This document shows, in pieces, positions 1 to 5,359 of a stretch of DNA of 5,359 bases. Each line of letters starts with the position of its first letter. Position 1 is the first letter of the stretch. The notes below the pieces were generated by a model, which ran no database searches, had not been told where the DNA came from, and worked only from the letters and a program-made list of their open reading frames with translations. Position numbers and translations under genes: made by a program. Source of the DNA: Oscillospiraceae bacterium (GTDB taxonomy: Bacteria > Bacillota > Clostridia > Oscillospirales > Oscillospiraceae); the NCBI GenBank assembly GCA_017378975.1, contig JAFNXT010000029.1, positions 1 to 5,359 on the forward strand, given 5' to 3'.

Positions 1-499
1 CCAGAAACGCCATCACCTCTCGCCGGGTCACGGTCAGCATAGGCCGGATGATCCGGCCCCGGACCGGAGCGATCGCCCCCAGTCCCTTCAGCCCGGTGCC
101 CCGGACCAACCGCATCAGCACCGTTTCCGCATTGTCATCAGCGGTATGGGCCGTGGCGATCTTGCCTTCAAGGCCCATAAGGAAGGCATACCGTGCATCT
201 CTGGCGGCCGACTCCAGTCCCTTCTGTCCTGCCACCACCGGTCCGGACCCCACCGTCAGTGGGATATCGAACCGAGCGCAGAGCTGTCGGACGAATTCCG
301 CATCTCCGTCCGATTCCTCGCCACGAAGCTGATGGTCGAAATGGGCGGCCCGAAGGCGGATCTGGAGTTTTTCTTTCAAAAGGTACATCGCAAACAGCAG
401 TGCCACCGAATCGGCACCACCGGACACGGCACAAACCACCGTATCCCCCGGCGAGATCATCTCATACCGCCGGATGAAGCTTACCAGCTTATTCAGCAT
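1..499 (-). CDS. tilS: tRNA(Ile)-lysidine synthetase TilS, 5' part (3' end outside window)
   Basis: TilS uses ATP to attach lysine to C34 of the CAU-anticodon tRNA-Ile, changing it from Met to Ile decoding; it is a cytosolic, normally essential enzyme. The first 166 codons are visible. Residues 26-31 read SGGADS, the PP-loop ATP-pyrophosphatase motif of the family. HFDHQLRG at 53-60 and HTADDNAETVLMRLVRGTG at 118-136 are the other conserved blocks of the N-terminal catalytic domain. The C-terminal tRNA-binding domains lie beyond the left edge. The ATG at 499-497 was chosen because it begins just before SGGADS at the usual distance and has a GGGAG ribosome binding site 7 bases upstream. The gene is last of the visible leftward operon and its first codons overlap the end of dnaB, so translational coupling is likely. 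No frameshift is seen. The family call is secure; only completeness is unknown. Confidence 0.96.
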   Translation of the reverse strand, partial: MLNKLVSFIRRYEMISPGDTVVCAVSGGADSVALLFAMYLLKEKLQIRLRAAHFDHQLRGEESDGDAEFVRQLCARFDIPLTVGSGPVVAGQKGLESAARDARYAFLMGLEGKIATAHTADDNAETVLMRLVRGTGLKGLGAIAPVRGRIIRPMLTVTRREVMAFL

Positions 500-1829
500 G
501 CTTCCACTCCCGGTCAGCGAAGGTCGTGAACTGGGGCAGCCACTGGAGCTTCACCGTGCCTGTCTCGCCATGACGGTTCTTGGACACGATACACTCGGCC
601 ACGTTCTTCTCCTCGCTGTTGGGGTTATAGTAATCATCACGGTACAAAAACAAGATCGCGTCAGCGTCCTGCTCGATGGCACCGGATTCACGAAGATCGG
701 ACATGATCGGTCGCTTGTCGGTACGGCTTTCCACCGCACGGGACAGCTGGCTCAGACAGATCACAGGGACGTTCAGCTCTTTGGCCATGATCTTCAGGCT
801 ACGGGAGATCTCACCCACCACCTGCACACGGTTCTCGCCGCTGCCCTTTCCGTACCCGGAACCGGTCATCAGTTGGAGGTAATCGATGATCACCAGCCCA
901 AGATCCTCCACACGGCGAAGCTTCGCGTTCATTTCCGCCACAGTGATCGAGGGGTTGTCATCACAACGGATATCCGTCTGGCTCAAAGCCACGGAAGCGT
1001 TACAAAGACGCTCCCACTCTTCCTCAGAGAGCTTGCCGGTCTGCATCTTCTGGCTGTCCACGAAGCTCTCGCCGGACAGCAGACGCATAGCCAACTGCTC
1101 CCGAGACATCTCCAACGAGAAGAAGGCCACGGTCTTATTGTACTTTTTCGCCACGTTCAGACCGATGTTCAAAGCGAAGGAGGTCTTACCCATAGCAGGT
1201 CTGGCGGCGATCAGCAGAAGGTCCGACTTATTCAGGCCATTGATCTTCATATCCAGATCCCGCAGTCCCGTAGACAGACCGGGGATCAGAGAATCAGACC
1301 GGCTCAACTCCTCCAACCGGTCGAAGACCTTGTAGAGGATGGTGCCGATGTGCTCCAGACTGTCGCCCCGTTCACCCTTGCGCAGCGCGTAGATCTTCTT
1401 CTCGGCAGACTCCAGCATCTCCGCCGGGGTGCCCACCTGTGCGTGGACCGTCTCCGAGATATCCACAGCGGCCTGCGCCAGCCCCCGGAGCATGGCCATA
1501 TCCCGCACGATACCGGCATATCGCACCACATTGGCGGCGGTGGGCGTGATCTGCATGAGCTGGAGCACGTAATCTCTCGAATCGTCCCGATGGACGCCCA
1601 GCTCCTTCATCTTGTTCAGCACCGTCACCGGGTCGATCGCCTGGGAGTAGTTGAACATGGTATAGATGGTCTCGTAGATCTCCCGGTTCTGCTGGAGATA
1701 GAAATCCTCCGGCTTCAGCAGACCGATCACCTCTGTGACACACCGGCTGTCGATCAGGATCGAACCCAATACCGCCTGCTCCGCCTCCAGAGAATGGGGC
1801 GGCTGACGTTCGAGCAGCGCTTCATCCAT
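489..1829 (-). CDS. dnaB: Replicative DNA helicase DnaB (DnaC in Bacillus)
   Basis: This is the hexameric 5'-3' helicase that unwinds DNA at the replication fork and recruits primase. From the ATG at 1829 it is 446 aa, a normal length. Residues about 8-110 form the N-terminal primase-interacting domain (HSLEAEQAVLGSIL near the start), then a linker, then the RecA-like motor from about 180. Walker A is ARPAMGKTS at 209-217 with K215 and T216. FFSLE at 236-240 carries the catalytic Glu. Walker B is VIIDYLQLM at 313-321 with D316. SQLSRAVESR at 360-369 and the arginine-finger region SKNRHG at 416-421 are intact. No intein or insertion interrupts the motor. A TTG at 1856 in the same frame would add nine residues, but the strong AAAGGGGGAG site at 1835-1844 lies between it and the ATG and selects the ATG. 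It lies 93 bases after rplI and overlaps tilS by 11 bases, consistent with one operon. Confidence 0.98.
   Translation of the reverse strand: MDEALLERQPPHSLEAEQAVLGSILIDSRCVTEVIGLLKPEDFYLQQNREIYETIYTMFNYSQAIDPVTVLNKMKELGVHRDDSRDYVLQLMQITPTAANVVRYAGIVRDMAMLRGLAQAAVDISETVHAQVGTPAEMLESAEKKIYALRKGERGDSLEHIGTILYKVFDRLEELSRSDSLIPGLSTGLRDLDMKINGLNKSDLLLIAARPAMGKTSFALNIGLNVAKKYNKTVAFFSLEMSREQLAMRLLSGESFVDSQKMQTGKLSEEEWERLCNASVALSQTDIRCDDNPSITVAEMNAKLRRVEDLGLVIIDYLQLMTGSGYGKGSGENRVQVVGEISRSLKIMAKELNVPVICLSQLSRAVESRTDKRPIMSDLRESGAIEQDADAILFLYRDDYYNPNSEEKNVAECIVSKNRHGETGTVKLQWLPQFTTFADREWKHAE
507..511 (-). promoter_or_regulatory. Ribosome binding site of tilS, inside dnaB
   Basis: Read on the minus strand this is GGGAG, followed by 7 bases and the tilS ATG. 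It lies within the last codons of dnaB, so tilS has its own Shine-Dalgarno site although it overlaps the upstream gene. It decides the tilS start. Confidence 0.7.
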
Positions 1830-1834
1830 GACGA

Positions 1835-1844
1835 CTCCCCCTTT
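1835..1844 (-). promoter_or_regulatory. Ribosome binding site of dnaB
   Basis: The minus strand reads AAAGGGGGAG, 5 bases before the ATG at 1829. It lies downstream of the alternative TTG at 1856 and therefore decides the start in favour of the ATG. Confidence 0.8.
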
Positions 1845-1858
1845 CGTAGATTTCAAAT

Positions 1859-1903
1859 ATGAGATACGGGATGTGAGATGATCACGGGTCTGAACTATCT
1901 CAT
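1859..1903 (-). repeat. Inverted repeat in the rplI-dnaB gap
   Basis: The 93-base gap between the rplI stop and the dnaB ATG contains a perfect 8-base inverted repeat: ATGAGATA at 1859-1866 and TATCTCAT at 1896-1903. Inside its 29-base loop a smaller GTGA/TCAC pair (1873-1876 and 1882-1885) can form. There is no T-tract after it on the minus strand, so it is not an intrinsic terminator. I see no convincing promoter in the gap. It may be an mRNA hairpin or chance. Confidence 0.35.
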
Positions 1904-1922
1904 TTCCCCTGTCTTCGTTTAC

Positions 1923-2369
1923 TTAAGCTTCCTCGATCTTCACCGTCAGCGGTGCGGAGATCTCATAGCCCAGCTTACAGGTGACGGTGTAGGTGCCCAC
2001 GTTCTTGATGGCATCGGAGATCACGATCTTCCGCTTATCCAGCTTGATACCGGCGTTCTTCGCCAGCGCGTCCGCGATCTCCTGATTGGTGACAGATCCG
2101 AAGAGCCGTCCGTTGCCGCCGCCCTTGGCGGTGACGGTGAGGGTCATCTCTCTGAGCTGCTTGGAGATGGCCAGAGCCTCCGCCTTCTCCCGGGCGATCC
2201 GCTCCTGCGTGGCCTTGTCGTTCATCTTCATGGTATTGATGGCATCAGCGGTAGCCTCGATGGCCACCTTCCGGGGCAGCATGAAATTTCTGGCGTAGCC
2301 GTCAGACACCTCGATCATCTGGCCCTTCTTGCCCTTGCCCTTCACGTCCTGCAACAAAATAACTTTCAT
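1923..2369 (-). CDS. rplI: 50S ribosomal protein L9 (bL9)
   Basis: L9 binds 23S rRNA near the base of the L1 stalk and projects from the large subunit, helping reading-frame maintenance and translation fidelity. The protein is 148 aa, the usual size. The N-terminal rRNA-binding domain is clear, with [16 protein letters not shown] at 2-17 and the L9 signature region [14 protein letters not shown] at 21-34. A helical connector rich in Lys, Glu and Ala follows (about 41-75), then the C-terminal domain with [18 protein letters not shown] at 85-102. The ATG at 2369 is chosen because the family starts with MKVILL and an AAGGAG site sits 7 bases upstream. An in-frame ATG at 2420 would add 17 unrelated residues from within the end of gdpP. 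Position between gdpP and dnaB is the standard Firmicutes arrangement; the gap to gdpP is 40 bases and holds a hairpin. Confidence 0.98.
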   Translation of the reverse strand: MKVILLQDVKGKGKKGQMIEVSDGYARNFMLPRKVAIEATADAINTMKMNDKATQERIAREKAEALAISKQLREMTLTVTAKGGGNGRLFGSVTNQEIADALAKNAGIKLDKRKIVISDAIKNVGTYTVTCKLGYEISAPLTVKIEEA

Positions 2370-2376
2370 ATCAGTT

Positions 2377-2382
2377 CTCCTT
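2377..2382 (-). promoter_or_regulatory. Ribosome binding site of rplI
   Basis: The minus strand reads AAGGAG, 7 bases before the ATG at 2369. It decides that start over the in-frame ATG at 2420. A hairpin ends only 6 bases upstream of it. Confidence 0.8.
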
Positions 2383-2388
2383 ATCCTG

Positions 2389-2411
2389 GATCCCGTCTGG
2401 CAGACAGGATC
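2389..2411 (-). other. Stable hairpin across the gdpP stop, before the rplI ribosome binding site
   Basis: In the leftward mRNA, positions 2411-2402 (GAUCCUGUCU) pair with 2398-2389 (AGACGGGAUC) over a three-base GCC loop. This gives ten pairs, one of them G-U. The gdpP stop codon (2412-2410) enters the 5' arm and the rplI AAGGAG begins 6 bases after the 3' arm. No U-tract follows in this direction, so it is not an operon-breaking terminator; a processing, stabilising or translation-tuning hairpin is more plausible. An alternative fold pairs 2410-2405 with 2388-2383, closer to the ribosome binding site. The pairing is read directly; the role is inferred. Confidence 0.55.
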
Positions 2412-4389
2412 ATTTTTCATAATATTGGTCGATGGAAGCCAGAAGCTGGTCCATCACTTCCTTCACAGACTCCGCCTTCACCTGTGCGCCTGCGGTGGCC
2501 GCGTTACCGCCGCCGCCCAAAGGCTCCAGGATCACCTGCACGTTCACATCACCCAGAGACCGGGCGGAGATGATCACCTGCCCATCCTGAGGATACAGCA
2601 CGAAGGATGCGGCGATGCCGGAGATGTTCAGCAATTCATCCGCCGCCTGCGCCGCCAAAGGCCGGGTGGTCTGGGTGTTGAGCGCGGCGATGGCGATGTC
2701 CTGATGATACAGCCGGGATGCCTTCATGATCTGATACTTGGACATGGTCTCCTGGAAATCGCTTTGCAGGAGCTTCTTCACCTCCACCGTATCAGCGCCC
2801 ATGCGCTTGAGCACCGCCGCGGCCTCGAAGGTCCGCTCATTGGTACGGACATTGAAGCTCTTGGTATCCAGGAAGATACCGGCCAGCAGGGACATGGCCT
2901 CGATCGGCAGGATATCGGCCTTCTCCACAGAGTATTGCAGAAGCTCCGTCACCAGCTCCGAAGCGGAGGAGGCGTAGGGCTCGTGGAGATTCACCACTAC
3001 CGGATCGATGTAATCCACCGCTCTGCGGTGATGATCCACCACACAAACACGGGAACAAGCCTCAAGGAGCGCTTTGCTCTCCACCTGATCGGGCCGGTTG
3101 GTATCCACCACCACCACAGTGGAGCGGTTGTCACACATGAGCAGAGCATCGGGCCCGGAGATGAACACATCCCGGTATTCCGGCACCTGCTGGATCTGAG
3201 CGATCAGCCGCTTGGCGGCATTGCGTTCCAGATCGATCACGATATAGGCTTTCTTGCCCTTCTTACGGCACATACAGGCGATGCCCATGGCGGCACCCAC
3301 AGCATCCAGATCCGCGTTCCGATGTCCCATGATGAACACCTGACTGCTCTGACCCAAAAGCTCCATGAGAGAGTTGGCTGTCACACGGGACCGGACCTTG
3401 CTCCGACGGTCCGCCTCCTTGGCTCTGCCACCGTAGAAGGTGAAGTTCAGCCGGTCCTTGATCACCGCCTGATCACCGCCACGGCTCAGGGCCATCTCGA
3501 TGGCGAGGGCGGCGAAATCATAGCTTTCCTCGAAGCTCTCTCCGCTGATGCCCAGACCGAAGGAGATGGAAGCCGCCAAGCCGGAGGGGTTCACCACCTG
3601 ATGGATGTCCTCCAGTACGGAGAATTTGCCCTTCTGGGCCTCCTCTAGATAACGTTTCTCAAAGACGAACAGATAACGGTTCCGCTCCAGCTTCCGGAGC
3701 AGACCGTGATACCCCTCCGCCCATTTGGTGATGATGTCATTGATCTCGGCGTTCATGGTAGAGATCGCGCTCTCCGACAGGTTCATGGTCAGCTCCTCGT
3801 AATTGTCCACAAGGATGATCGACACCACCGGCCGGGACCGGATATACTCGTCACGCACCTGATACATCTCCGTCAGGTCCGTGAAATACATCATACCCAT
3901 CATCATGGAATGACGGTCATCCCCCCGCGCGATGGAACCGTGGACCCGATAGCGCCGCCCGTTGACCACCACGTCCTGAGAGTATTCACTGCGCCCGGAG
4001 GCCAGCCAGTCCGTGGGGAGCCCCTCCACCACATCCGACAGCCGCTGTTCATACATCTTCTCCCGGAAGCCGGTGAGGGTAGAGAATTTATCGTTGCCCC
4101 AGATGATACCGCCGTCCACAAGCCGGACCAGGACCATGGGGAAGGGGTTCTCCGCCTTCATGGTCACATCCAGTGTCTCAAAGGTGGACTGGATGAAGGA
4201 ACGGATCTCCTTGTTCCGACGGGCCCGCAGTACCAGATAGTACACGAAGAACAGCGCCGTCAGCACCGCTTCCACGATCGCAAGCATATAATATTGGAAG
4301 ACCAGCGCCAGCGCGCAGAAGACGATCAGTACGATGAAGGACCGATCCATCCCCGGCTGGAGCCGTCTGGGCAAACTTTTGTTGTTCAT
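2410..4389 (-). CDS. gdpP: Membrane-bound c-di-AMP phosphodiesterase, GdpP/YybT family
   Basis: GdpP cleaves the essential messenger c-di-AMP to 5'-pApA, controlling osmotic and cell-wall homeostasis. The 659-aa protein has the full family architecture. Two membrane helices lie at about 17-33 and 35-55, and a PAS-type sensor at about 80-175 (heme-binding in studied homologues). A degenerate GGDEF domain at about 187-312 lacks the GGDEF signature. A DHH phosphodiesterase domain begins at about 345, followed by DHHA1 at the C-terminus. Metal-binding DHH motifs are intact: GHRNADLD with H356, D360 and D362; D429 in [11 protein letters not shown]452-H453-H454; D508 in IFLDTKSF. In DHHA1 the usual GGGGH reads GGGGN at 625-629 (N629). 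The ATG at 4389 has AGGAGG 7 bases upstream; a GTG at 4437 in frame would lie only a few bases after the predicted transcription start and lacks a binding site. First gene of the leftward operon with rplI, dnaB and tilS. Confidence 0.96.
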   Translation of the reverse strand: MNNKSLPRRLQPGMDRSFIVLIVFCALALVFQYYMLAIVEAVLTALFFVYYLVLRARRNKEIRSFIQSTFETLDVTMKAENPFPMVLVRLVDGGIIWGNDKFSTLTGFREKMYEQRLSDVVEGLPTDWLASGRSEYSQDVVVNGRRYRVHGSIARGDDRHSMMMGMMYFTDLTEMYQVRDEYIRSRPVVSIILVDNYEELTMNLSESAISTMNAEINDIITKWAEGYHGLLRKLERNRYLFVFEKRYLEEAQKGKFSVLEDIHQVVNPSGLAASISFGLGISGESFEESYDFAALAIEMALSRGGDQAVIKDRLNFTFYGGRAKEADRRSKVRSRVTANSLMELLGQSSQVFIMGHRNADLDAVGAAMGIACMCRKKGKKAYIVIDLERNAAKRLIAQIQQVPEYRDVFISGPDALLMCDNRSTVVVVDTNRPDQVESKALLEACSRVCVVDHHRRAVDYIDPVVVNLHEPYASSASELVTELLQYSVEKADILPIEAMSLLAGIFLDTKSFNVRTNERTFEAAAVLKRMGADTVEVKKLLQSDFQETMSKYQIMKASRLYHQDIAIAALNTQTTRPLAAQAADELLNISGIAASFVLYPQDGQVIISARSLGDVNVQVILEPLGGGGNAATAGAQVKAESVKEVMDQLLASIDQYYEK

Positions 4390-4396
4390 GGCCTCG

Positions 4397-4402
4397 CCTC
4401 CT
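4397..4402 (-). promoter_or_regulatory. Ribosome binding site of gdpP
   Basis: The minus strand reads AGGAGG, a perfect Shine-Dalgarno core, 7 bases before the ATG at 4389. It favours this start over the in-frame GTG at 4437. Confidence 0.85.
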
Positions 4403-4449
4403 GTTCCACACAGTGATCCAAAACGCCACTGCTCCACTATATCTTTATC

Positions 4450-4478
4450 ATTATAGCAAACATCCGCCCATCACGCAA
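4450..4478 (-). promoter_or_regulatory. SigA-type promoter of the gdpP-rplI-dnaB-tilS operon
   Basis: On the minus strand a perfect -10 TATAAT (4455-4450) is preceded by TGC, making an extended -10. With a 17-base spacer the -35 is TTGCGT (4478-4473), a partial match to TTGACA. Transcription would start near 4443, giving a gdpP leader of about 54 bases. It is the only strong leftward promoter I see upstream of the operon. Assignment is by consensus match only. Confidence 0.7.
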
Positions 4479-4554
4479 CCGCTATTTGAACGTTTTTCCG
4501 AAAAAGCGCCCGGCACGGACGAAAAATACAGCGGATCCCACCGAATAATTTCTG

Positions 4555-4583
4555 TGTACATTTCTGGAAGATCGTGTTATACT
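4555..4583 (+). promoter_or_regulatory. SigA-type promoter of the RNase J gene
   Basis: The -35 is TGTACA (4555-4560, four of six consensus bases), the spacer is 17 bases and the -10 is TATACT (4578-4583), preceded by TGT as an extended -10. The predicted start is near 4590, about 180 bases before the coding region. A 7-base inverted repeat, CTGTGTA (4552-4558) and TACACAG (4585-4591), brackets the promoter, overlapping the -35 and lying just after the -10, where a repressor could bind. Consensus-based call. Confidence 0.7.
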
Positions 4584-4673
4584 ATACACAGTACGCGCCG
4601 GGGGGGCAGCCCCGGGCGACTTGGAGCGATCCGTGGCGGCTGACGGCGCTCCGTCCGAAAACCAAACATATCT

Positions 4674-4738
4674 GCAGGCGTTTCCTTCCTTCCCGGCGAT
4701 ACAGGGCCATGGAATGAAGGATGCGGTTGCCTGCTTTT
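4674..4738 (+). terminator. Possible attenuator hairpin with T-tract in the RNase J leader
   Basis: A 61-base stem-loop with about 19 pairs closes with a six-pair GC-rich stem (4674-4679 with 4729-4734) that runs directly into TTTT and then GTTG. The internal loop above the closing stem (2 versus 6 bases) and the short T-run make it a weak intrinsic terminator at best. It lies wholly upstream of the RNase J start, the position expected of a conditional terminator. It could instead be purely an mRNA-stability or RNase-recognition structure. Confidence 0.35.
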
Positions 4739-4754
4739 GTTGCGTCTATTTTTG

Positions 4755-4761
4755 AAAGGAG
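4755..4761 (+). promoter_or_regulatory. Ribosome binding site of the RNase J gene, selecting a TTG start
   Basis: AAAGGAG lies 7 bases before the TTG at 4769. No in-frame ATG or GTG lies between it and the conserved N-terminus, so this site decides the non-ATG start. Confidence 0.85.
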
Positions 4762-4768
4762 CATTTAT

Positions 4769-5359
4769 TTGGCAGAAAAACTGAAGATCATCCCTCTGGG
4801 CGGTCTGGACGAGATCGGCAAGAACATCACCGTGCTGGAATACGGCAAGGACATGATCGTGGTGGATTGCGGCGTCAGCTTCCCGGACGAGGATATGTAC
4901 GGCGTGGATCTGGTGATCCCGGATTTCAGCTATCTGGTGGCCAACCAGAAGAAGCTTCGCGGTATGTTCATCACCCACGGCCACGAGGACCACATCGGAT
5001 CCATCCCCTACTGCATGCAGCAGGTGAACTGTCCGATCCACGGCACCGCTATGACCAACGGTCTGATCCGGCTGAAGCTGGAAGAGCACGGTTTGTCGGG
5101 TGCGGTGAAACTGCACACCCATAAACCCGGCGACGTGGTCCGTGCCGGTTGCTTCACCGTGGAGTTTATCCATGTGAACCACTCCATCGCCGACGCGGTG
5201 GCATTCAACATCCGTACCCCTGTGGGCAATGTCGTTTTCACCGGTGACTTCAAGATCGACCCCACTGCCAAGGACGGCATGATCGATCTGGCCCGTCTGG
5301 GCGAGCTGGGCCAGCAGGGCGTTCTGGCGCTACTGGCAGATTCCACCAATGTGGAGCGC
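4769..5359 (+). CDS. rnj: Ribonuclease J, N-terminal part (3' end outside window)
   Basis: RNase J is a metallo-beta-lactamase/beta-CASP nuclease with 5'-3' exonuclease and endonuclease activity, central to mRNA decay and rRNA processing in Firmicutes. The first 197 codons are present out of about 550 usual. The protein opens AEKLKIIPLGGLDEIGKN, the typical family start. The two-zinc site is visible as HGHEDH at 70-75 (H70, H72, D74, H75), H138 in VNHSIAD, and D160 in FTGDFKID. The conserved DSTN is at 191-194. The beta-CASP and C-terminal domains lie beyond the right edge. The start is a TTG with AAAGGAG at ideal spacing. The gene is divergent from gdpP and follows a long structured leader; the small RNA polymerase subunit gene rpoY, which precedes rnjA in Bacillus, is absent. 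J1 and J2 cannot be told apart here, so the general symbol is used. Confidence 0.96.
   Translation, partial: MAEKLKIIPLGGLDEIGKNITVLEYGKDMIVVDCGVSFPDEDMYGVDLVIPDFSYLVANQKKLRGMFITHGHEDHIGSIPYCMQQVNCPIHGTAMTNGLIRLKLEEHGLSGAVKLHTHKPGDVVRAGCFTVEFIHVNHSIADAVAFNIRTPVGNVVFTGDFKIDPTAKDGMIDLARLGELGQQGVLALLADSTNVER

Larger units (their letters stand above)
4590..4768 (+). promoter_or_regulatory. Long structured 5' leader of the RNase J mRNA
   Basis: Between the predicted start (about 4590) and the coding region lie some 180 bases with three successive hairpins. The first is GC-rich: 4596-4599 with 4615-4618, and 4600-4603 with 4610-4613, one bulged G. The second, 4623-4652, pairs GGAGCG with CGCTCC and CCGT with ACGG around an 8-base loop, with a 2-base bulge. 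The third is large, 4674-4734: GCAGGC with GCCTGC at the base, then 4683-4688 with 4716-4721, 4690-4693 with 4711-4714, and GGC with GCC near the tip. TTTTGTT follows the third at once, so it resembles a transcription attenuator. I do not recognise a known riboswitch or T-box. Autoregulation by RNase action on the leader is possible but inferred. Confidence 0.5.

Noticed and set aside
1830..1856. Upstream TTG start for dnaB at 1856
   Set aside because: The strong AAAGGGGGAG site lies downstream of it and serves the ATG at 1829; the extra nine residues are not part of the conserved N-terminus.
474..1862. A 462-codon open frame on the plus strand opposite dnaB
   Set aside because: It is the exact codon-register complement of an intact dnaB, is rich in His, Leu and Gln with no recognisable domain, and its openness follows from codon bias.
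2389..2417. Hairpin plus ATTTTT as a rightward intrinsic terminator
   Set aside because: On the plus strand the stem is followed by T residues, but no rightward gene precedes it; the same stem fits better as an element of the leftward mRNA. An antisense transcript is not excluded.
2370..2420. Upstream ATG start for rplI at 2420
   Set aside because: L9 proteins begin MKVILL, encoded from 2369 with AAGGAG at correct spacing; the extra residues come from the gdpP end and the hairpin.
2329..4416. Two long plus-strand open frames (2329-3648 and 3706-4416) opposite gdpP
   Set aside because: Same codon-register mirror effect; low-complexity His- and Arg-rich translations, no family resemblance, and the minus strand encodes a complete GdpP.
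4390..4437. Upstream GTG start for gdpP at 4437
   Set aside because: It would lie only about six bases after the predicted transcription start, with no ribosome binding site, whereas the ATG at 4389 has AGGAGG.
4493..4505. TTTTT/AAAAA inverted repeat between the two promoters
   Set aside because: Only five A-T pairs around a three-base loop; no gene end nearby and too weak to call a terminator or operator.
4583..4588. TATACA as an alternative -10 for RNase J
   Set aside because: It would be 22 bases from the TGTACA -35, while TATACT at 4578 gives a 17-base spacer and an extended -10.
4577..5182. A 201-codon minus-strand open frame over the leader and start of RNase J
   Set aside because: It mirrors RNase J codons, and the plus strand shows the full metallo-beta-lactamase motif set with a proper ribosome binding site.

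Overview
The window reads as a piece of a Gram-positive (Firmicutes/Bacillota) chromosome, most likely a GC-rich gut clostridium of the Oscillospiraceae/Ruminococcaceae type. This is an inference from three things: the gene order gdpP-rplI-dnaB (the Bacillus order yybT-rplI-dnaC), the presence of an RNase J, and GC-rich codon choice combined with strong AGGAGG-type ribosome binding sites. I see no mobile element, CRISPR array, tRNA or rRNA. Nearly all bases belong to conserved housekeeping genes.

Layout: positions 1-4389 hold one leftward operon on the minus strand. In transcription order it is gdpP (membrane c-di-AMP phosphodiesterase, 4389-2410), rplI (ribosomal protein L9, 2369-1923), dnaB (replicative helicase, 1829-489) and the 5' part of tilS (tRNA-Ile lysidine synthetase, from 499 running off the left edge). 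dnaB and tilS overlap by 11 bases. A good extended -10 promoter (4450-4478, minus strand) lies about 60 bases before gdpP. A compact 23-base hairpin covers the gdpP stop codon and sits just before the rplI ribosome binding site. A weaker inverted repeat lies between rplI and dnaB.

Positions 4390-4768 are a divergent intergenic region. A second extended -10 promoter (4555-4583, plus strand) points right and would produce an unusually long leader of about 180 nt, with three consecutive hairpins, ahead of an RNase J gene. That gene starts at a TTG at 4769 and runs off the right edge at 5359, giving the first 197 codons and including the metal-binding beta-lactamase core.

Functionally the neighbourhood links second-messenger turnover (GdpP cleaves c-di-AMP to pApA), translation (L9, TilS), DNA replication (DnaB) and RNA decay (RNase J). 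I found no evidence for a new multi-gene system. The parts most worth a second look are the structured RNase J leader with a possible 13-codon Cys-rich upstream ORF abutting the RNase J ribosome binding site, the GGGGN (instead of GGGGH) motif in the DHHA1 domain of GdpP, and the gdpP-rplI hairpin.
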